64,000 bases of DNA from Inhella inkyongensis (GTDB taxonomy: Bacteria > Pseudomonadota > Gammaproteobacteria > Burkholderiales > Burkholderiaceae_C). The position numbers and the translations under genes were made by a program. The notes under the pieces were generated by a model. The model was not told the DNA's origin. It saw only the letters and a program-made list of their open reading frames with translations, and did no database searches. The DNA is taken from assembly GCF_005952805.1 (NCBI RefSeq), contig NZ_CP040709.1:3720001-3784000 (forward strand), in the 5' to 3' direction. Positions within the stretch are counted from its first letter, which is position 1; the number at the start of each line of letters is the position of its first letter. Below are positions 34,232 to 44,151 of the stretch, piece by piece.

Positions 34232-34800
34232 TTTGCGGTCCCCGCCCTTGTGGCCACGATGCTCAAGCTGCCTTCCTCCCAAGTGGCGCCATTGTCGTCA
34301 GAGACATCCTGGCGCCAGCGAAATCCTTTCGGGCCGATCTCGTAGAAGCGGCTGCGCGTCAGCCGGGGCTTGCCCTCGGCGCTCAGGCCTTGGCCTTCGA
34401 GCTGCATTTCGCCTTGTTGCCAACGCCCGCTGCTGCTGCTCAGGCGGGCGCGCAGCACATCCAGGCTGTGGCTCTGCCAGCGCTGCGTGCGCGCATCGAA
34501 GAGGCGCAGTGTCTGGCTCAAGGCCACCGGGTTGCCGGCGGCATCAAAGACCCGCATCTCGTCCATCAGGCCCAGGCCATCCCAAGCCTTGCGCACCGTC
34601 CAGCGGCCCTGCAATTTGGGCACGCCGTGGATCATCGCGGCCAGGCCCTTGGCCTTGGGCGTGAGTTCCAGGCGCCAGTCGCCGAGGAAGAAGTCGAACT
34701 GCGTGGCTTCGGTCGCCGGCCGGGTGGGGGGCGAAGGGCTGTTCTGGGCCGGGCTGCCCAGGCTGATGAACAGGGCCAAAAGAACGAGAAGGCGCGGCAT
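34228..34800 (-). CDS. exported protein of unknown function (DUF1579-like)
   Basis: A 190-residue protein with a signal peptide (MPRLLVLLALFISLGSPAQN) and a beta-rich body that starts QFDFFLGDWRLELTPKAKG, reminiscent of DUF1579-type lipocalin-like proteins with a conserved (F)-(L)-x-G-x-W motif. It is the first gene of an operon with the kinase and regulator that follow, so it may be related to that signal. No catalytic residues are recognisable. The start at 34800 is divergent from the ABC genes, 132 bp apart. Confidence 0.72.
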   Translation of the reverse strand: MPRLLVLLALFISLGSPAQNSPSPPTRPATEATQFDFFLGDWRLELTPKAKGLAAMIHGVPKLQGRWTVRKAWDGLGLMDEMRVFDAAGNPVALSQTLRLFDARTQRWQSHSLDVLRARLSSSSGRWQQGEMQLEGQGLSAEGKPRLTRSRFYEIGPKGFRWRQDVSDDNGATWEEGSLSIVATRAGTAN

Positions 34801-34932
34801 TCGGGGCTCCAGAGGGTCGAGGAGCGCAGCGTCGCGGCTGCGCGCGCGCGGCGCCAGCCCGGATTCGTTGAACCGTCGATGCCGGCCGTTGAACGGTGCA
34901 TCGCCCGGGCCCCCGCTGCCTAGAGTGGCCGC

Positions 34933-35613
34933 ATGGAACCATCCCCTCTGATTCGCCTGCGCGGCGTCAGCAAGTTCTACCCCAGCCCGGCCGGCCCCGT
35001 GGCGGCCTTGCAGGATCTGGATCTGGACATCCGGGCCGGCCGCTTCCTGGCCATCGTCGGGGCCTCGGGCAGCGGCAAGACCAGCCTGCTGAATCTGCTC
35101 GGAGGCATCGACCGCGCCAATGGCGGCGAGCTGCAGGTGGCCGGTACGGACTTGCAAGCCTTGAGCGAACGTGAGCTGTGCCGCTGGCGCGGGCAGCACA
35201 TCGGCTTTGTCTTCCAGTTCTTCCAGCTGATGCCGACGCTGACGGTGCTGGAAAACGTGCAGCTGCCCATGGACCTGGCGCAGCGCCTGCCGCGCAAAGA
35301 GCGCAGCGAGCGCGCCCACGCCCTGCTGCAGCGCCTGGGCGTGGCCGATCAGGCGAACAAATGGCCGGGCCAGCTCTCGGGCGGCCAACAGCAGCGGGTG
35401 GCGGTGGCGCGTGCGCTGGCCAATCAGGCGCCCTTGCTCCTGGCCGACGAGCCGACCGGCAATCTGGACTCGCGCAACGCCGCCAGCCTGCTGGCCCTGT
35501 TGGCCGAGCTGGTGGCCGAGCAGGGGGTGACGGTGTTGATGGTGACGCATGAACGCCAGGCCCTGGCCGCCGTGCAGCAACAGATCGAGCTGCGTGATGG
35601 CCGGCTGGTTTGA
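34933..35613 (+). CDS. ABC transporter ATPase, YbbA/LolD-like
   Basis: A 226-residue ATPase with Walker A GASGSGKTSLL near residues 43-53, signature LSGGQQQRVAVARAL near 149-163 and Walker [13 protein letters not shown]. The [10 protein letters not shown] form is typical of MacB/LolD/YbbA ATPases, which work with FtsX-type permeases. The next gene, overlapping by 17 nt, is such a permease. The pair resembles E. coli YbbA-YbbP, whose substrate is not settled. Confidence 0.92.
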   Translation: MEPSPLIRLRGVSKFYPSPAGPVAALQDLDLDIRAGRFLAIVGASGSGKTSLLNLLGGIDRANGGELQVAGTDLQALSERELCRWRGQHIGFVFQFFQLMPTLTVLENVQLPMDLAQRLPRKERSERAHALLQRLGVADQANKWPGQLSGGQQQRVAVARALANQAPLLLADEPTGNLDSRNAASLLALLAELVAEQGVTVLMVTHERQALAAVQQQIELRDGRLV

Positions 35614-37966
35614 GCGCTTCTCCGACACCCGCTGGCGCAAGGCCAGTCGCGATCTGGGCTGGGCGCGCAGCGCCTGGCTGGCCTTGGCCCTGGGCTTGGG
35701 CCAGGCCGCCGCCGGGGTGCTGCTGCTGACCTGGGCCGGGGTGGAGCGGGCCACCGAGACCGCCTTCCGCGCCAGCCTGCCGGTCTCGGCCAGCCTGCGC
35801 TTCGGCATGGGCCAGACGCTGGATGGCGCCCGAGTGGCTGGGCTGTTGGCGCAGCAGAACGAGATCGCTGCGTGGCGGCTGCGGCGTCAGGTCAGCGCCC
35901 AGGTGCGCGCCGGCTCGGGCTGGCGCGCGGCCCGGCTGACGGCGCTGGATGACCCCACCCGAGTCGCCATCGGCCGCCTGCAGCCCGAGAGCGGGCCCTG
36001 GCCGGTGCCGCCCGGCGTGCTGCTGATGGAGCGCTCGTCGCTGGGCTTTTCCGAGGCCCAGGTCGGCGAGCCCCTGCTGCTGCGCGTCGATAGGCGCAGC
36101 CACAGCCTGCCGCTGGCGGGCCTGCTGCGCGATGTCAGTCTGGCGCCGGGCTGGATGGAGCATCTGGTCGATCTGCAGGTCCATCCGGACACTTTTGAGC
36201 AGCTGGGTCTGCCGGCCGGTTTCAACGAGCTGCAGATCCGGCTGCGCGACCCGGCCGCCCCGCGCGCCGCCGTGCGCCAGGCGGTTGAGCGCCTGCAAAC
36301 CCAGATGCAGGCGCAAGGGCTGGTGGTGCAAGGCGTGGACATTCCCGAGCCCGGCCAACACATCCATGCGGCGCAGATGAATTCCCTGCTGCTGACCCAA
36401 GGCGCCTTTGCGCTGCTGACGCTGGCGGCTGCGGGCTTCCTGACTTTCAATCTGTTCGCCGCCCGGCTGCAGGCGCAGCGCCGCGAACTGGGCGTGCTCA
36501 AGGCCCTGGGCGCCTCGGCGCGCACGCTCTGGGTACTGGGCCTGGGGCCGGCGCTGCTGCTGGGTGGGGCGGCCAACGCCCTGGCCCTGCCGGTCGTGCT
36601 CTGGGGCGCCCAGGCCTACACGGCCTTCAAGCTGGACTTGCTGAACTTCCCGCCCAGTGTTGCCACCCTGCCTTGGGGTGCGCTCTGCCTGTGGGCCGGC
36701 GTGGGGCTGTTGCTGCCGCTGCTGGCGGCTGCCTGGCCCTTGGCGCAGGCCCTGCGCGAGCCGGTGGTGCGCCAGCTCGACCCCGGCCGCGATCTGGCGC
36801 CGTCCAGCGGTCCGCTGCCGGCCTGGGCGCGGGGCCTCGGCCCCTGGGTCGGCCTGGCCTTGGGCGCCTTGCTGCGGCGCCGCAGCCGCAGCTTGCTGAC
36901 CGTGGGGGCGCTGGGCTTGGCCCTGGCCAGCCTGTTTGCGGCCGCGGCGCTGAAGGCGGCGGTGCGGGCCTCGGTGGATCAGCTCTTCGCGGCGCAGAGC
37001 TACGAACTGCTGGCGCGCCTGGAGCCTGGCGGGCCAGATGGGGCGATGGAAGCCCTGGCGCGCGCCCTGCCCGGCGTGGCGGCGGCAGAGGCCTGGCGCG
37101 CCCTGCGCGCCACGGTGGTGGGTGCGGGGGTCGGCGATGCGCGCGCCTTCGCGCTGATCGGCCTGCCGCGCAGCACGGCGCATTGGCGCGCCGCCCTGGC
37201 CGAGGGCCGTTGGCTGCAGGCCCCGGGCGAGCTGGTGGTTGCACGGACGCTGCTGCGCCAACAGCCGGCCTGGCGCCTGGGCCAGACCGTGAGCCTGCAG
37301 TTGCAGGGGCAAGGACAGATACAGCGCCTGCGCCTGGTGGGGGTGATCGAGTCTGGCACGCAGGCCCTGGCGCTGATGACCCGCGAGGAACTGCCCGGCC
37401 CCGCGACCCGCCTGGCCCTGAGGCTGCGCGACCCGGCCGACCCCCTGGCCGCTGCCGCAGCGGGCCAGGCCCTGCAGGCGGCGCTGGCGCAGGCCGGCCA
37501 GGCGCCAGCACAGTTGAGCGCCACCGCGCAGAGCCGGCAGGTCCTGGAGGACCATCTGCTCATGGTGGTGAACTTTCTGGCCGTGATGGGCGTGCTGCTG
37601 ATGGCCGTGGCATCCCTGGGCCTGGCGGCGACGCTGGCGCAAAGCGTGCTGGAGCGGCGCCGCGAGATCGGTGTGCTGCGCGCCCTGGGCCTGGGCGACG
37701 GCCGGCTGGCCGCCGTGCTGGCGCTGGAGGCCGCGCTGCTGCTGCTGGCCGCCCTGGCGTTGGCCCTGCCCCTGGCCGCACCCCTGAGTGCGGCGCTGGA
37801 ATGGGCCTTCGGCCGCATCTTCTTTGTCTTGCCCTGGGTGTTGTGGCCCGGCAGCGGGCCGCTCTTGCAGGTGCTGGGCAGCCTGCTGCTGGTGGGCTTG
37901 CTGGCCCTGGCCCTGCCCCTGCGGCGGGCGCTGCGCATGCCCACGGCCCAGGCCATGGCCGGGTAG
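35597..37966 (+). CDS. FtsX-family ABC permease, YbbP-like
   Basis: A 789-residue permease with two FtsX-type transmembrane modules: one helix near the N-terminus, blocks near residues 275-300, 320-345 and 360-395, then a second set after about residue 430 and again at 655-785. Large extracytoplasmic loops lie between them. Size and layout match YbbP (804 residues) rather than LolE (about 410). The start (MAGWFERFSDTRW) lies within the end of the ATPase gene. It has very high GC and Leu/Ala content. The substrate is unknown. Confidence 0.88.
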   Translation: MAGWFERFSDTRWRKASRDLGWARSAWLALALGLGQAAAGVLLLTWAGVERATETAFRASLPVSASLRFGMGQTLDGARVAGLLAQQNEIAAWRLRRQVSAQVRAGSGWRAARLTALDDPTRVAIGRLQPESGPWPVPPGVLLMERSSLGFSEAQVGEPLLLRVDRRSHSLPLAGLLRDVSLAPGWMEHLVDLQVHPDTFEQLGLPAGFNELQIRLRDPAAPRAAVRQAVERLQTQMQAQGLVVQGVDIPEPGQHIHAAQMNSLLLTQGAFALLTLAAAGFLTFNLFAARLQAQRRELGVLKALGASARTLWVLGLGPALLLGGAANALALPVVLWGAQAYTAFKLDLLNFPPSVATLPWGALCLWAGVGLLLPLLAAAWPLAQALREPVVRQLDPGRDLAPSSGPLPAWARGLGPWVGLALGALLRRRSRSLLTVGALGLALASLFAAAALKAAVRASVDQLFAAQSYELLARLEPGGPDGAMEALARALPGVAAAEAWRALRATVVGAGVGDARAFALIGLPRSTAHWRAALAEGRWLQAPGELVVARTLLRQQPAWRLGQTVSLQLQGQGQIQRLRLVGVIESGTQALALMTREELPGPATRLALRLRDPADPLAAAAAGQALQAALAQAGQAPAQLSATAQSRQVLEDHLLMVVNFLAVMGVLLMAVASLGLAATLAQSVLERRREIGVLRALGLGDGRLAAVLALEAALLLLAALALALPLAAPLSAALEWAFGRIFFVLPWVLWPGSGPLLQVLGSLLLVGLLALALPLRRALRMPTAQAMAG

Positions 37967-38008
37967 AGCCGCATCGGCAGGGGCGGCGCTTGATGGCAGG
38001 ATGGGGCC

Positions 38009-39406
38009 ATGTCCAGCCCCTCCGATCTGTCCCTGCCTCCCGGCTCGACCTTTCCTGCCAGCGAGCCGCCCGCACAGAGCGATTTGCCCGCGCACATCGG
38101 CAAGTACAAGGTGGTGCGCCGCCTGGGTGAAGGCGCCACGGCCGATGTGTTTTTGTGCCGCGACCCCTTCCACGACCAGGATGTGGCGATCAAGCGGGTG
38201 CGGGCCTGGAAGGAGGCCAGCCGCAGTGGCGAGATGGCGCTGAATATGCGCGATCACTTCTTCGCCGCTGAGGCCGCCTTGGCCGGGCGGCTGCAGCACC
38301 CCAATGTGGTGCACATCCTGGATGCGGTGTTCGACGAGGACAACCCCTATCTGGTGATGGAGTTCGTGCCCGGCGTCACGCTCAAGCATTTCTGTCGTGC
38401 AGATCGCCTGCTGCCGCTCGACCAGATCGTCGAATTGGGCTTCAAGTGCGCGATGGCGCTGGGCTACTGCTTCCGCCAGGGCCTGATCCACCGTGACGTC
38501 AAGCCCGCCAACTTGCTGGCGCTGCTGGACGAGCAGGGCCAGGCCCTGGATGTGAAGGTCAGCGACTTCGGCTCGGCCCTGCACCTGGACAGCGACCGCA
38601 CCCAGGTGCACCGCGTGGGCTCGCTGGCCTATATGCCACCCGAGCAGCTCGAAGGTGGCGATGTGGACGCGCGCGCCGACATGTACGCGCTGGGTGCGGT
38701 GCTCTATCACCTGATTGCCGGCAAACCGCCCTTCGAAGCGCCCAGCCAGATGGCGCTGATGCACCAGATCTACAACGTGGCACCCAAGCCCTTGAGCGAG
38801 CTGCGCGATGGCGTGGGGCCCGAGCTGGACGCGGTGGTGCTGCGCGCGCTCTCCAAGCGCGCCGACGACCGCTTCGAAAACTGGGACGCCTTTGCCCGCG
38901 CGCTCTCGGACCTGGTGGCCAAACAGCTGATCCCGCTGGCGCGCTTCACCGAAGTGAAGGACTCGGAACGCTTCAGCCTGCTGCGGTCGCTGGAGTTCTT
39001 TGCCGACTTTGGCGACATCGAAATCTGGGAAGTGGTGCGGCGTGCGCGCTGGCGCCGCTACCCCGAGGGCCACTATCTATTCAAGAAGGGCCAGGAAGGC
39101 GGCAGCTTTCACATCATTGCCCTGGGGCATCTGGAGGTGCGGCGCGACGGCCGGGCCGTGGCCGAATTGGGCGCCGGCACCTCGGTGGGCGAGATGGCCT
39201 ATCTGGCCCCCAACCCCGAGCTGCGCACCCACAGCACCGATGTGCGGGTGATGTCCGTCTGCACCACGGTGAGCTTCACGCCGCAGTTGCTGGGCTCGCT
39301 CTCGGGCGAATGTCAGCACCGCTTTGACCGCGCCTTCATCAAGGTGCTGGTGCGGCGCCTGCATGCGGCGCATGAGCAATTGGCGCATCCGCGCCGTATC
39401 CTTTGA
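38009..39406 (+). CDS. Ser/Thr protein kinase with C-terminal cyclic-nucleotide-binding-like domain
   Basis: A 465-residue cytoplasmic protein. The kinase domain (about 32-295) has a glycine loop LGEGATADVF, catalytic Lys in VAIKRV (K62), HRDVKPANLL near residue 161 and a DFG in VSDFGSAL near 185; MPPEQL and ADMYALGAVL complete the set. Residues about 345-440 form a cNMP-binding-like beta roll (GHYLFKKGQEGGSFHIIALG, VGEMAYLAP). The canonical R-A-A of cAMP receptors is not evident, so the ligand is open. No transmembrane segment is present. Confidence 0.9.
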   Translation: MSSPSDLSLPPGSTFPASEPPAQSDLPAHIGKYKVVRRLGEGATADVFLCRDPFHDQDVAIKRVRAWKEASRSGEMALNMRDHFFAAEAALAGRLQHPNVVHILDAVFDEDNPYLVMEFVPGVTLKHFCRADRLLPLDQIVELGFKCAMALGYCFRQGLIHRDVKPANLLALLDEQGQALDVKVSDFGSALHLDSDRTQVHRVGSLAYMPPEQLEGGDVDARADMYALGAVLYHLIAGKPPFEAPSQMALMHQIYNVAPKPLSELRDGVGPELDAVVLRALSKRADDRFENWDAFARALSDLVAKQLIPLARFTEVKDSERFSLLRSLEFFADFGDIEIWEVVRRARWRRYPEGHYLFKKGQEGGSFHIIALGHLEVRRDGRAVAELGAGTSVGEMAYLAPNPELRTHSTDVRVMSVCTTVSFTPQLLGSLSGECQHRFDRAFIKVLVRRLHAAHEQLAHPRRIL

Positions 39407-39443
39407 CCCCCGCGCGCCGCGCTGTCACTTCGGAGGAAACGCG

Positions 39444-39722
39444 ATGAAATGGATCACTGTGTTGCTGAGCCTGTCTCTGGGCCTATCCACCGCCGCCCTG
39501 GCCGGCCCGCAGCAGGAAAAGATGAAGCACTGCAATGCCACGGCCAAGGAAAAGAGCCTGGCGGGCGATGAGCGCAAGGCCTTCATGTCCGACTGCCTGA
39601 AGGCCAAACCCGAGGCCGCCGCCACCCAGCAGGACAAGATGAAAACCTGCAACGCCAAGACCAAGGCCCTGGCCGGCGACGAGCGCAAGAAGTTCATGTC
39701 GGAGTGCCTGAAGGCCAAGTAA
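39444..39722 (+). CDS. PsiF-repeat small secreted protein
   Basis: A 92-residue exported protein: signal peptide MKWITVLLSLSLGLSTAALA, then two PsiF repeats. Each has a C-N-A-(x)-(T/K) motif, a GDERKxFMS core and a final C-L-K-A-K, so each has two cysteines that may form a disulfide. PsiF is phosphate-starvation-inducible in E. coli; its function is unknown. GGAGG at 39432-39436 supports the ATG. A terminator follows. Confidence 0.9.
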   Translation: MKWITVLLSLSLGLSTAALAGPQQEKMKHCNATAKEKSLAGDERKAFMSDCLKAKPEAAATQQDKMKTCNAKTKALAGDERKKFMSECLKAK

Positions 39723-39745
39723 GCCCGGCGCCGACCCCAGTCAGC

Positions 39746-39766
39746 GGCCCTGCGGGGCCGTTTTTC
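39746..39766 (+). terminator. rho-independent terminator after psiF-like gene
   Basis: Stem CGGCCC / GGGCCG (39746-39751 with 39756-39761), loop TGCG, followed by TTTTT. It overlaps the stop codon of the convergent transporter gene by two bases. Confidence 0.85.
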
Positions 39767-40643
39767 ATGCCAAGGCCAGCAGCGCCACGCCGCTCGCAAT
39801 GCACAGCGCCCCAAGCGCTCGCGCCACGCGGTCGCCCTCCTGCAACAGGTGCCCGCCAATCAGAGCGGCAAACAACATCGAGCACTCGCGCGCCGGCGCC
39901 ACGGCCGAGAGCGGGGCCGACTGCAAGGCCCACAGAACCAGGATGTAGGCCAGGGGCGAGCAGGCGCCAATGATGAGCACCGCCTTCCAATCGCTGCGCC
40001 AGGTCGCCGCCAGCGTGCCGGTCGGCCGGCGCGCCAGGAAGGGCAGCAACAGCGGCAGGCGCAGGGCATTGCACAGATAGTCAAACAGCAAGGGCCCCAG
40101 CAGCAGGACCTTGATGGCCCAGGCATCGATCACGGTGTAGCTGGCGATCAGCGCACCCGTCAGCGCGCCCCAGCGCAGGCCCGCGTGAACAGCCGGGCTT
40201 AGGCGCCGCCGGCGCAACAGCCCGCTGAGCAACAGCACCCCCAGCACGATGGCCGCCATGCCGCCCCAGCCCCACAGGCCCGGGCGCTCGCCCAGCAGCA
40301 GCACCGCCGCCACGAATGAGAGCATGGGGCCCGAGCCACGCGCCACCGGGTAGACCACCGTGAGGTCAGCCTTTTGATAGCCGATCAGCAGCGCGCTGAA
40401 GTAACCCAGATGCACCCCCGCACTGGCCAAGGTAGCCAACCAAGCCTGCGGCCCCCACGCCGGCAATTCGATCCAAGCCCGCCACAGCCCGAGCGGCGCC
40501 CATAGCAGCAGAACAGCCCCCGCGCACAAGACCTGAAAAGCGATCTGGTCGCTCGCGCCACTGCGCGCCTTCTTGGCGGCGATGTTCCAAAGCGCATGCA
40601 GCAGAGCGGCGGCCAGCACCAGGGCCAGGGCCTGCCCACTCAT
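39765..40643 (-). CDS. EamA/DMT-family transporter
   Basis: A 292-residue inner-membrane protein with ten predicted hydrophobic helices arranged as two EamA repeats, beginning [20 protein letters not shown]. The sequence VVYPVARGSGPMLSFVAAVL is typical of the drug/metabolite transporter family. Such proteins export amino acids or other metabolites; the substrate is not known. Its ATG overlaps the stop of the LysR gene (40640-40643), so the regulator and transporter are coupled. Confidence 0.9.
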   Translation of the reverse strand: MSGQALALVLAAALLHALWNIAAKKARSGASDQIAFQVLCAGAVLLLWAPLGLWRAWIELPAWGPQAWLATLASAGVHLGYFSALLIGYQKADLTVVYPVARGSGPMLSFVAAVLLLGERPGLWGWGGMAAIVLGVLLLSGLLRRRRLSPAVHAGLRWGALTGALIASYTVIDAWAIKVLLLGPLLFDYLCNALRLPLLLPFLARRPTGTLAATWRSDWKAVLIIGACSPLAYILVLWALQSAPLSAVAPARECSMLFAALIGGHLLQEGDRVARALGALCIASGVALLALA

Positions 40644-41560
40644 GCGGGCGAGCCGGTACGCAACCAGTACTCCGCGCGGGCGTAGTGCGCGCGCAGGTGC
40701 GCGATCCACAGCCGCACCCGCAGCGGCTGCAACGAGCGCTCGGGCGTGACGGCGTAGATGCCGTTGGGCGCCGCGGCAAAGGCGTCCAGCACCGAAACCA
40801 GGCGCCCGGCCTGCAAGTCTTCGGCCACTTCCCAGGTGCTGCGCCAGGCCAGGCCCAGGCCGCGCAGGCACCAGTCGTGCAGGACCTGACCATCGGTGCA
40901 GTCCAGCGGCCCACCTTGGCGGTGGTAATGCGTCTGTCCATCGATGCGCAAGGCCCAACCGCGGCTCTGGCTGGCGTCGCTGGACAGCATCAGGCAAGCG
41001 TGGTCGAGCAAATCACGCGGGTGCGCAGGCGTGCCGGCGCGCCTCAGGTAGTCGGGGCTGGCCACCACCAAGCGACGGTTGTCAGCCAGGCGTTGGCTCA
41101 CCAGGCTGGAGTCGGGCAGATCACCCACCCGCACCGCGCAGTCATAGCCCTCGTTCACCAGGTCGATGACCCGATCCGACAGATTCAGCGAGATGCGCAG
41201 CTGCGGATGCTCGCCCAAGAAACCAGGGATCAGCGGGGCCACATGGCGGCGGCCAAAGCCGGCCGGGGCGGTGAGCCGCAGATGCCCCTTGGCCTGCGCC
41301 CCCCCTGCACTGACCTGGCTCTCGGCCCCCGCCCACTCCGCCAGCAGGCGCTGGCAATCCTCCAAAAAGGACTGCCCTTCGGGAGTCAGCGTCAGGCGGC
41401 GGGTGCTTCGGTGCATCAGCCGCACGCCCAGGCGCCCTTCCAGGGCATCCATGCGACGACTCACTACAGCGGGGGCAATGCCCTCGTGCTTGGCCACGGC
41501 CGTGAAACTGCCGCGCGCGGCCACTGCCACAAAGGTCTCGATCTGCGTCAGGCGATCCAT
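40640..41560 (-). CDS. LysR-family transcriptional regulator
   Basis: A 306-residue regulator: winged HTH in the first 60 residues ([40 protein letters not shown]) and a substrate-binding domain of the CrgA/DsdC-like group ([20 protein letters not shown]). It is divergent from glcB, with 110 bp between the starts, and coupled to the transporter behind it. By the usual LysR rule it may regulate itself and either neighbour; which one cannot be told. Confidence 0.92.
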   Translation of the reverse strand: MDRLTQIETFVAVAARGSFTAVAKHEGIAPAVVSRRMDALEGRLGVRLMHRSTRRLTLTPEGQSFLEDCQRLLAEWAGAESQVSAGGAQAKGHLRLTAPAGFGRRHVAPLIPGFLGEHPQLRISLNLSDRVIDLVNEGYDCAVRVGDLPDSSLVSQRLADNRRLVVASPDYLRRAGTPAHPRDLLDHACLMLSSDASQSRGWALRIDGQTHYHRQGGPLDCTDGQVLHDWCLRGLGLAWRSTWEVAEDLQAGRLVSVLDAFAAAPNGIYAVTPERSLQPLRVRLWIAHLRAHYARAEYWLRTGSPA

Positions 41561-41670
41561 GCCTGATTATGTTCATTCAGGTCACAAATCCTTCGCAAAT
41601 CCCCGGCTTAATCCAACAGGCGACTAAGCCTAAATTGGCACCCATCGGATATCCCCCTCTGGAGCGGCCC
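41561..41670. promoter_or_regulatory. LysR / glcB divergent control region
   Basis: 110 bp with an AT-rich core (41574-41600) containing TGATTATGTTCATTCAGGTC. Several T-N11-A spacings are possible, as in LysR boxes, but none is symmetric enough to name. No strong promoter hexamer is seen. Confidence 0.35.
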
Positions 41671-43842
41671 ATGCCCTACGTTTCCACCCACCGCCTGCAA
41701 GTCGACGCCCAACTCAAGCGCTTCATCGATGAAGAAGTGCTGCCCGGCAGCGGCATCTCGGCCGACACCTACTGGGCCGGGTTCGATGCCATCGCCCACG
41801 ACCTGGCCCCCAAGAACGCCGCCTTGTTGGCTGAGCGAGATCGACTGCAAACCGAGCTGGATGCCTGGCACCGCGCCCACCCCGGTCCCATCACCGACAT
41901 GCCGGCCTACAAGGCTTTCCTGCAGAAGATCGGCTATCTGGTGCCCGCCCCGCAGGATGTGCGGGCCGACACCGCCCAAGTCGACGATGAACTGGCCCGC
42001 CAGGCCGGCCCTCAGCTGGTGGTGCCGGTGATGAATGCCCGCTATGCCCTGAACGCCGCCAATGCGCGCTGGGGCAGTCTGTACGACGCGCTCTATGGCA
42101 CCGACGCCATTCCCGAGACCGAAGGCCGCGAACGCGCCGGGGCCTACAACCCGGTGCGCGGCGCTGCCGTGGTGGAATTTGCGCGCCAGTTCCTGGACGA
42201 GGCCGCACCGCTGAGCCAGGGCAGTCATCGAGACGTCCACACCTACATCGTGCGCGACGGCGCCTTGTGGGCCGAAGGCGCGGGTTCACTGCGTGATCCA
42301 GCTCAATTCGTGGGATTTCGCGGCAATCCAGAGGCCCCCAGCGCCTTGCTGCTGCGCCATCACGGCCTTCACTTTGAGATCGTCATCGATCGCCAGCACC
42401 GCATTGGTGCCCAAGACCGCGCCGGCATCGCCGACATCGTGCTGGAGGCCGCGCTCTCCACCATCCTGGACTTGGAAGACTCCATTGCGGCGGTGGATGC
42501 CGAAGACAAGGTGCAGGCCTACCGCAACTACCTGGGCCTGATGCAAGGCTGGCTCAAAGAGAGCCTCGTCAAAGGCGGGAAGACCGTAGAGCGCACGCTC
42601 AACGCCGACCGGCACTACACCGCACCAAGCGGTGGCGAATTGACGCTTCCCGGCCGTTCGCTGCTGTTCGTGCGCAATGTCGGTCACTTGATGACCAATC
42701 CAGCCGTCCTACTCGACGGCAGCAAGGAGATCCCTGAAGGCATCCTGGACGCCCTGGTGACGGTCACCATCGCGCTGCACGACGGCAAGGGCAAGTTCAG
42801 AAACTCGCGTCAGGGCAGCATCTACATCGTCAAACCCAAGATGCACGGCCCGGCCGAGGTGGCCTTTGCCTGCGAACTGTTCGGCCGCGTCGAGGGCCTT
42901 CTCGGCCTGGCTGCCAACACGGTCAAGCTCGGCATCATGGACGAAGAGCGCCGAACGTCTGTCAACTTGGCCGCTTGCATTGCCGCCGCCAAGAGCCGGG
43001 TGGCCTTCATCAACACCGGCTTCCTGGACCGCACCGGCGATGAAATGCACACCGCCATGCAAGCCGGCCCCATGCTGCGCAAGGCGGACATGAAGTCCAG
43101 CAGCTGGATCCAGGCCTACGAAAAGCTCAACGTCCGCGTCGGCTTGGCCTGTGGTCTGCGTGGCCGCGCCCAGATCGGCAAGGGCATGTGGGCCATGCCC
43201 GACTTGATGGCCGCCATGCTGGAACAAAAGATCGCCCACCCCAAGAGTGGTGCCAACACCGCCTGGGTGCCCAGCCCCACCGCCGCCACCTTGCATGCTT
43301 TGCACTATCACCGCGTGGATGTGGCCGCACTTCAAGCCCAAATGGAAGCAGAAGGCATCAGCCCCGAAGAATCCGAGACCCTACAGAACCAACTGCTGAG
43401 CATCCCCGTTTCACCCACCCCAAACTGGAGTGCCGCAGAGCGCCAGCAAGAATTGGACAACAACGTCCAGGGCATCCTGGGCTATGTGGTGCGCTGGGTC
43501 GAGCAGGGCGTGGGCTGCTCCAAAGTGCCCGACATCCACGGCATCGGCCTGATGGAAGACCGCGCAACTTTGCGCATCTCCAGCCAACACATCGCCAATT
43601 GGCTGCATCACGACATCATCACCGAAGCACAGGTACGCGAATCCTTTGCGCGCATGGCGGCCGTGGTGGATGAACAAAACGCAGGGGACCCTGCCTTTTC
43701 AGCGATGGCCCCAACGATCAAGAGTTCAAGTCCTTCGGCGGCCTACCAAGCCGCCCTGGACCTGGTATTCAAGGGCTTGAGCCAACCCAGCGGGTACACG
43801 GAGCCCCTGCTGCACGCTTGGCGCCAACGGGCCAAAAACTGA
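41671..43842 (+). CDS. glcB: malate synthase G
   Basis: A 723-residue enzyme that condenses acetyl-CoA with glyoxylate to malate. The length equals E. coli GlcB (723). Key segments are [17 protein letters not shown] near residues 266-282, [19 protein letters not shown] near 330-348 with the catalytic Arg, and [17 protein letters not shown] near 388. The ATG at 41671 follows GGAG; an upstream in-frame ATG at 41569 is less likely. It serves growth on acetate, fatty acids or glycolate, which fits the FadD and FadL genes in the window. Confidence 0.97.
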   Translation: MPYVSTHRLQVDAQLKRFIDEEVLPGSGISADTYWAGFDAIAHDLAPKNAALLAERDRLQTELDAWHRAHPGPITDMPAYKAFLQKIGYLVPAPQDVRADTAQVDDELARQAGPQLVVPVMNARYALNAANARWGSLYDALYGTDAIPETEGRERAGAYNPVRGAAVVEFARQFLDEAAPLSQGSHRDVHTYIVRDGALWAEGAGSLRDPAQFVGFRGNPEAPSALLLRHHGLHFEIVIDRQHRIGAQDRAGIADIVLEAALSTILDLEDSIAAVDAEDKVQAYRNYLGLMQGWLKESLVKGGKTVERTLNADRHYTAPSGGELTLPGRSLLFVRNVGHLMTNPAVLLDGSKEIPEGILDALVTVTIALHDGKGKFRNSRQGSIYIVKPKMHGPAEVAFACELFGRVEGLLGLAANTVKLGIMDEERRTSVNLAACIAAAKSRVAFINTGFLDRTGDEMHTAMQAGPMLRKADMKSSSWIQAYEKLNVRVGLACGLRGRAQIGKGMWAMPDLMAAMLEQKIAHPKSGANTAWVPSPTAATLHALHYHRVDVAALQAQMEAEGISPEESETLQNQLLSIPVSPTPNWSAAERQQELDNNVQGILGYVVRWVEQGVGCSKVPDIHGIGLMEDRATLRISSQHIANWLHHDIITEAQVRESFARMAAVVDEQNAGDPAFSAMAPTIKSSSPSAAYQAALDLVFKGLSQPSGYTEPLLHAWRQRAKN

Positions 43843-44151
43843 CGCCCGAGCCTACCCCAGGGCATGACTTGTCGCATGCAGGCAACAAGTCATGGTGTGA
43901 CAGCGCCTGAAGCAGAGGGGTAAGGTCGGCCAAATTCCGCAGTCGTGACAGAAGGTTAGCGCGAGCACTAAGGGTTTACACCCGCCTTGTGATCAACCCC
44001 CGACTGGGTGTGATGAGGGCTCTCCCTGTGGGGAAAGCCTGCATTCATACCCAGAATCGCGCCCGCTTACAGCATTGTTCGGTTGTCAGGATACGACCGC
44101 TTGTTGGGTGCCCCGGACGAAGCCGAGGCGCCTGTTTTTTTTGGAGAAGGC
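43843..44151 (+). other. intergenic region between glcB and the TonB receptor
   Basis: 309 bp with no gene. It holds a 10-bp inverted repeat just after glcB (next entry) and GGAGAAGG just before the receptor (44142-44149), a good ribosome site behind a T-run of eight (44134-44141). The middle (43970-44060) probably holds the receptor promoter, but no hexamer pair is clear. Confidence 0.5.
43863..43894. terminator. inverted repeat after glcB
   Basis: CATGACTTGT (43863-43872) and ACAAGTCATG (43885-43894) form a perfect 10-bp stem with a 12-nt loop, 21 nt after the glcB stop. No T-run follows, so it could be a rho-aided terminator, an mRNA-stabilising hairpin or a protein-binding site. Confidence 0.5.

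Noticed and set aside
34967..39073. A very long minus-strand open frame of over 1300 codons opposite the ABC permease and Ser/Thr kinase
   Set aside because: It is a high-GC shadow: His/Gln/Arg-rich, with no domain, and opposite genes with clear motifs.
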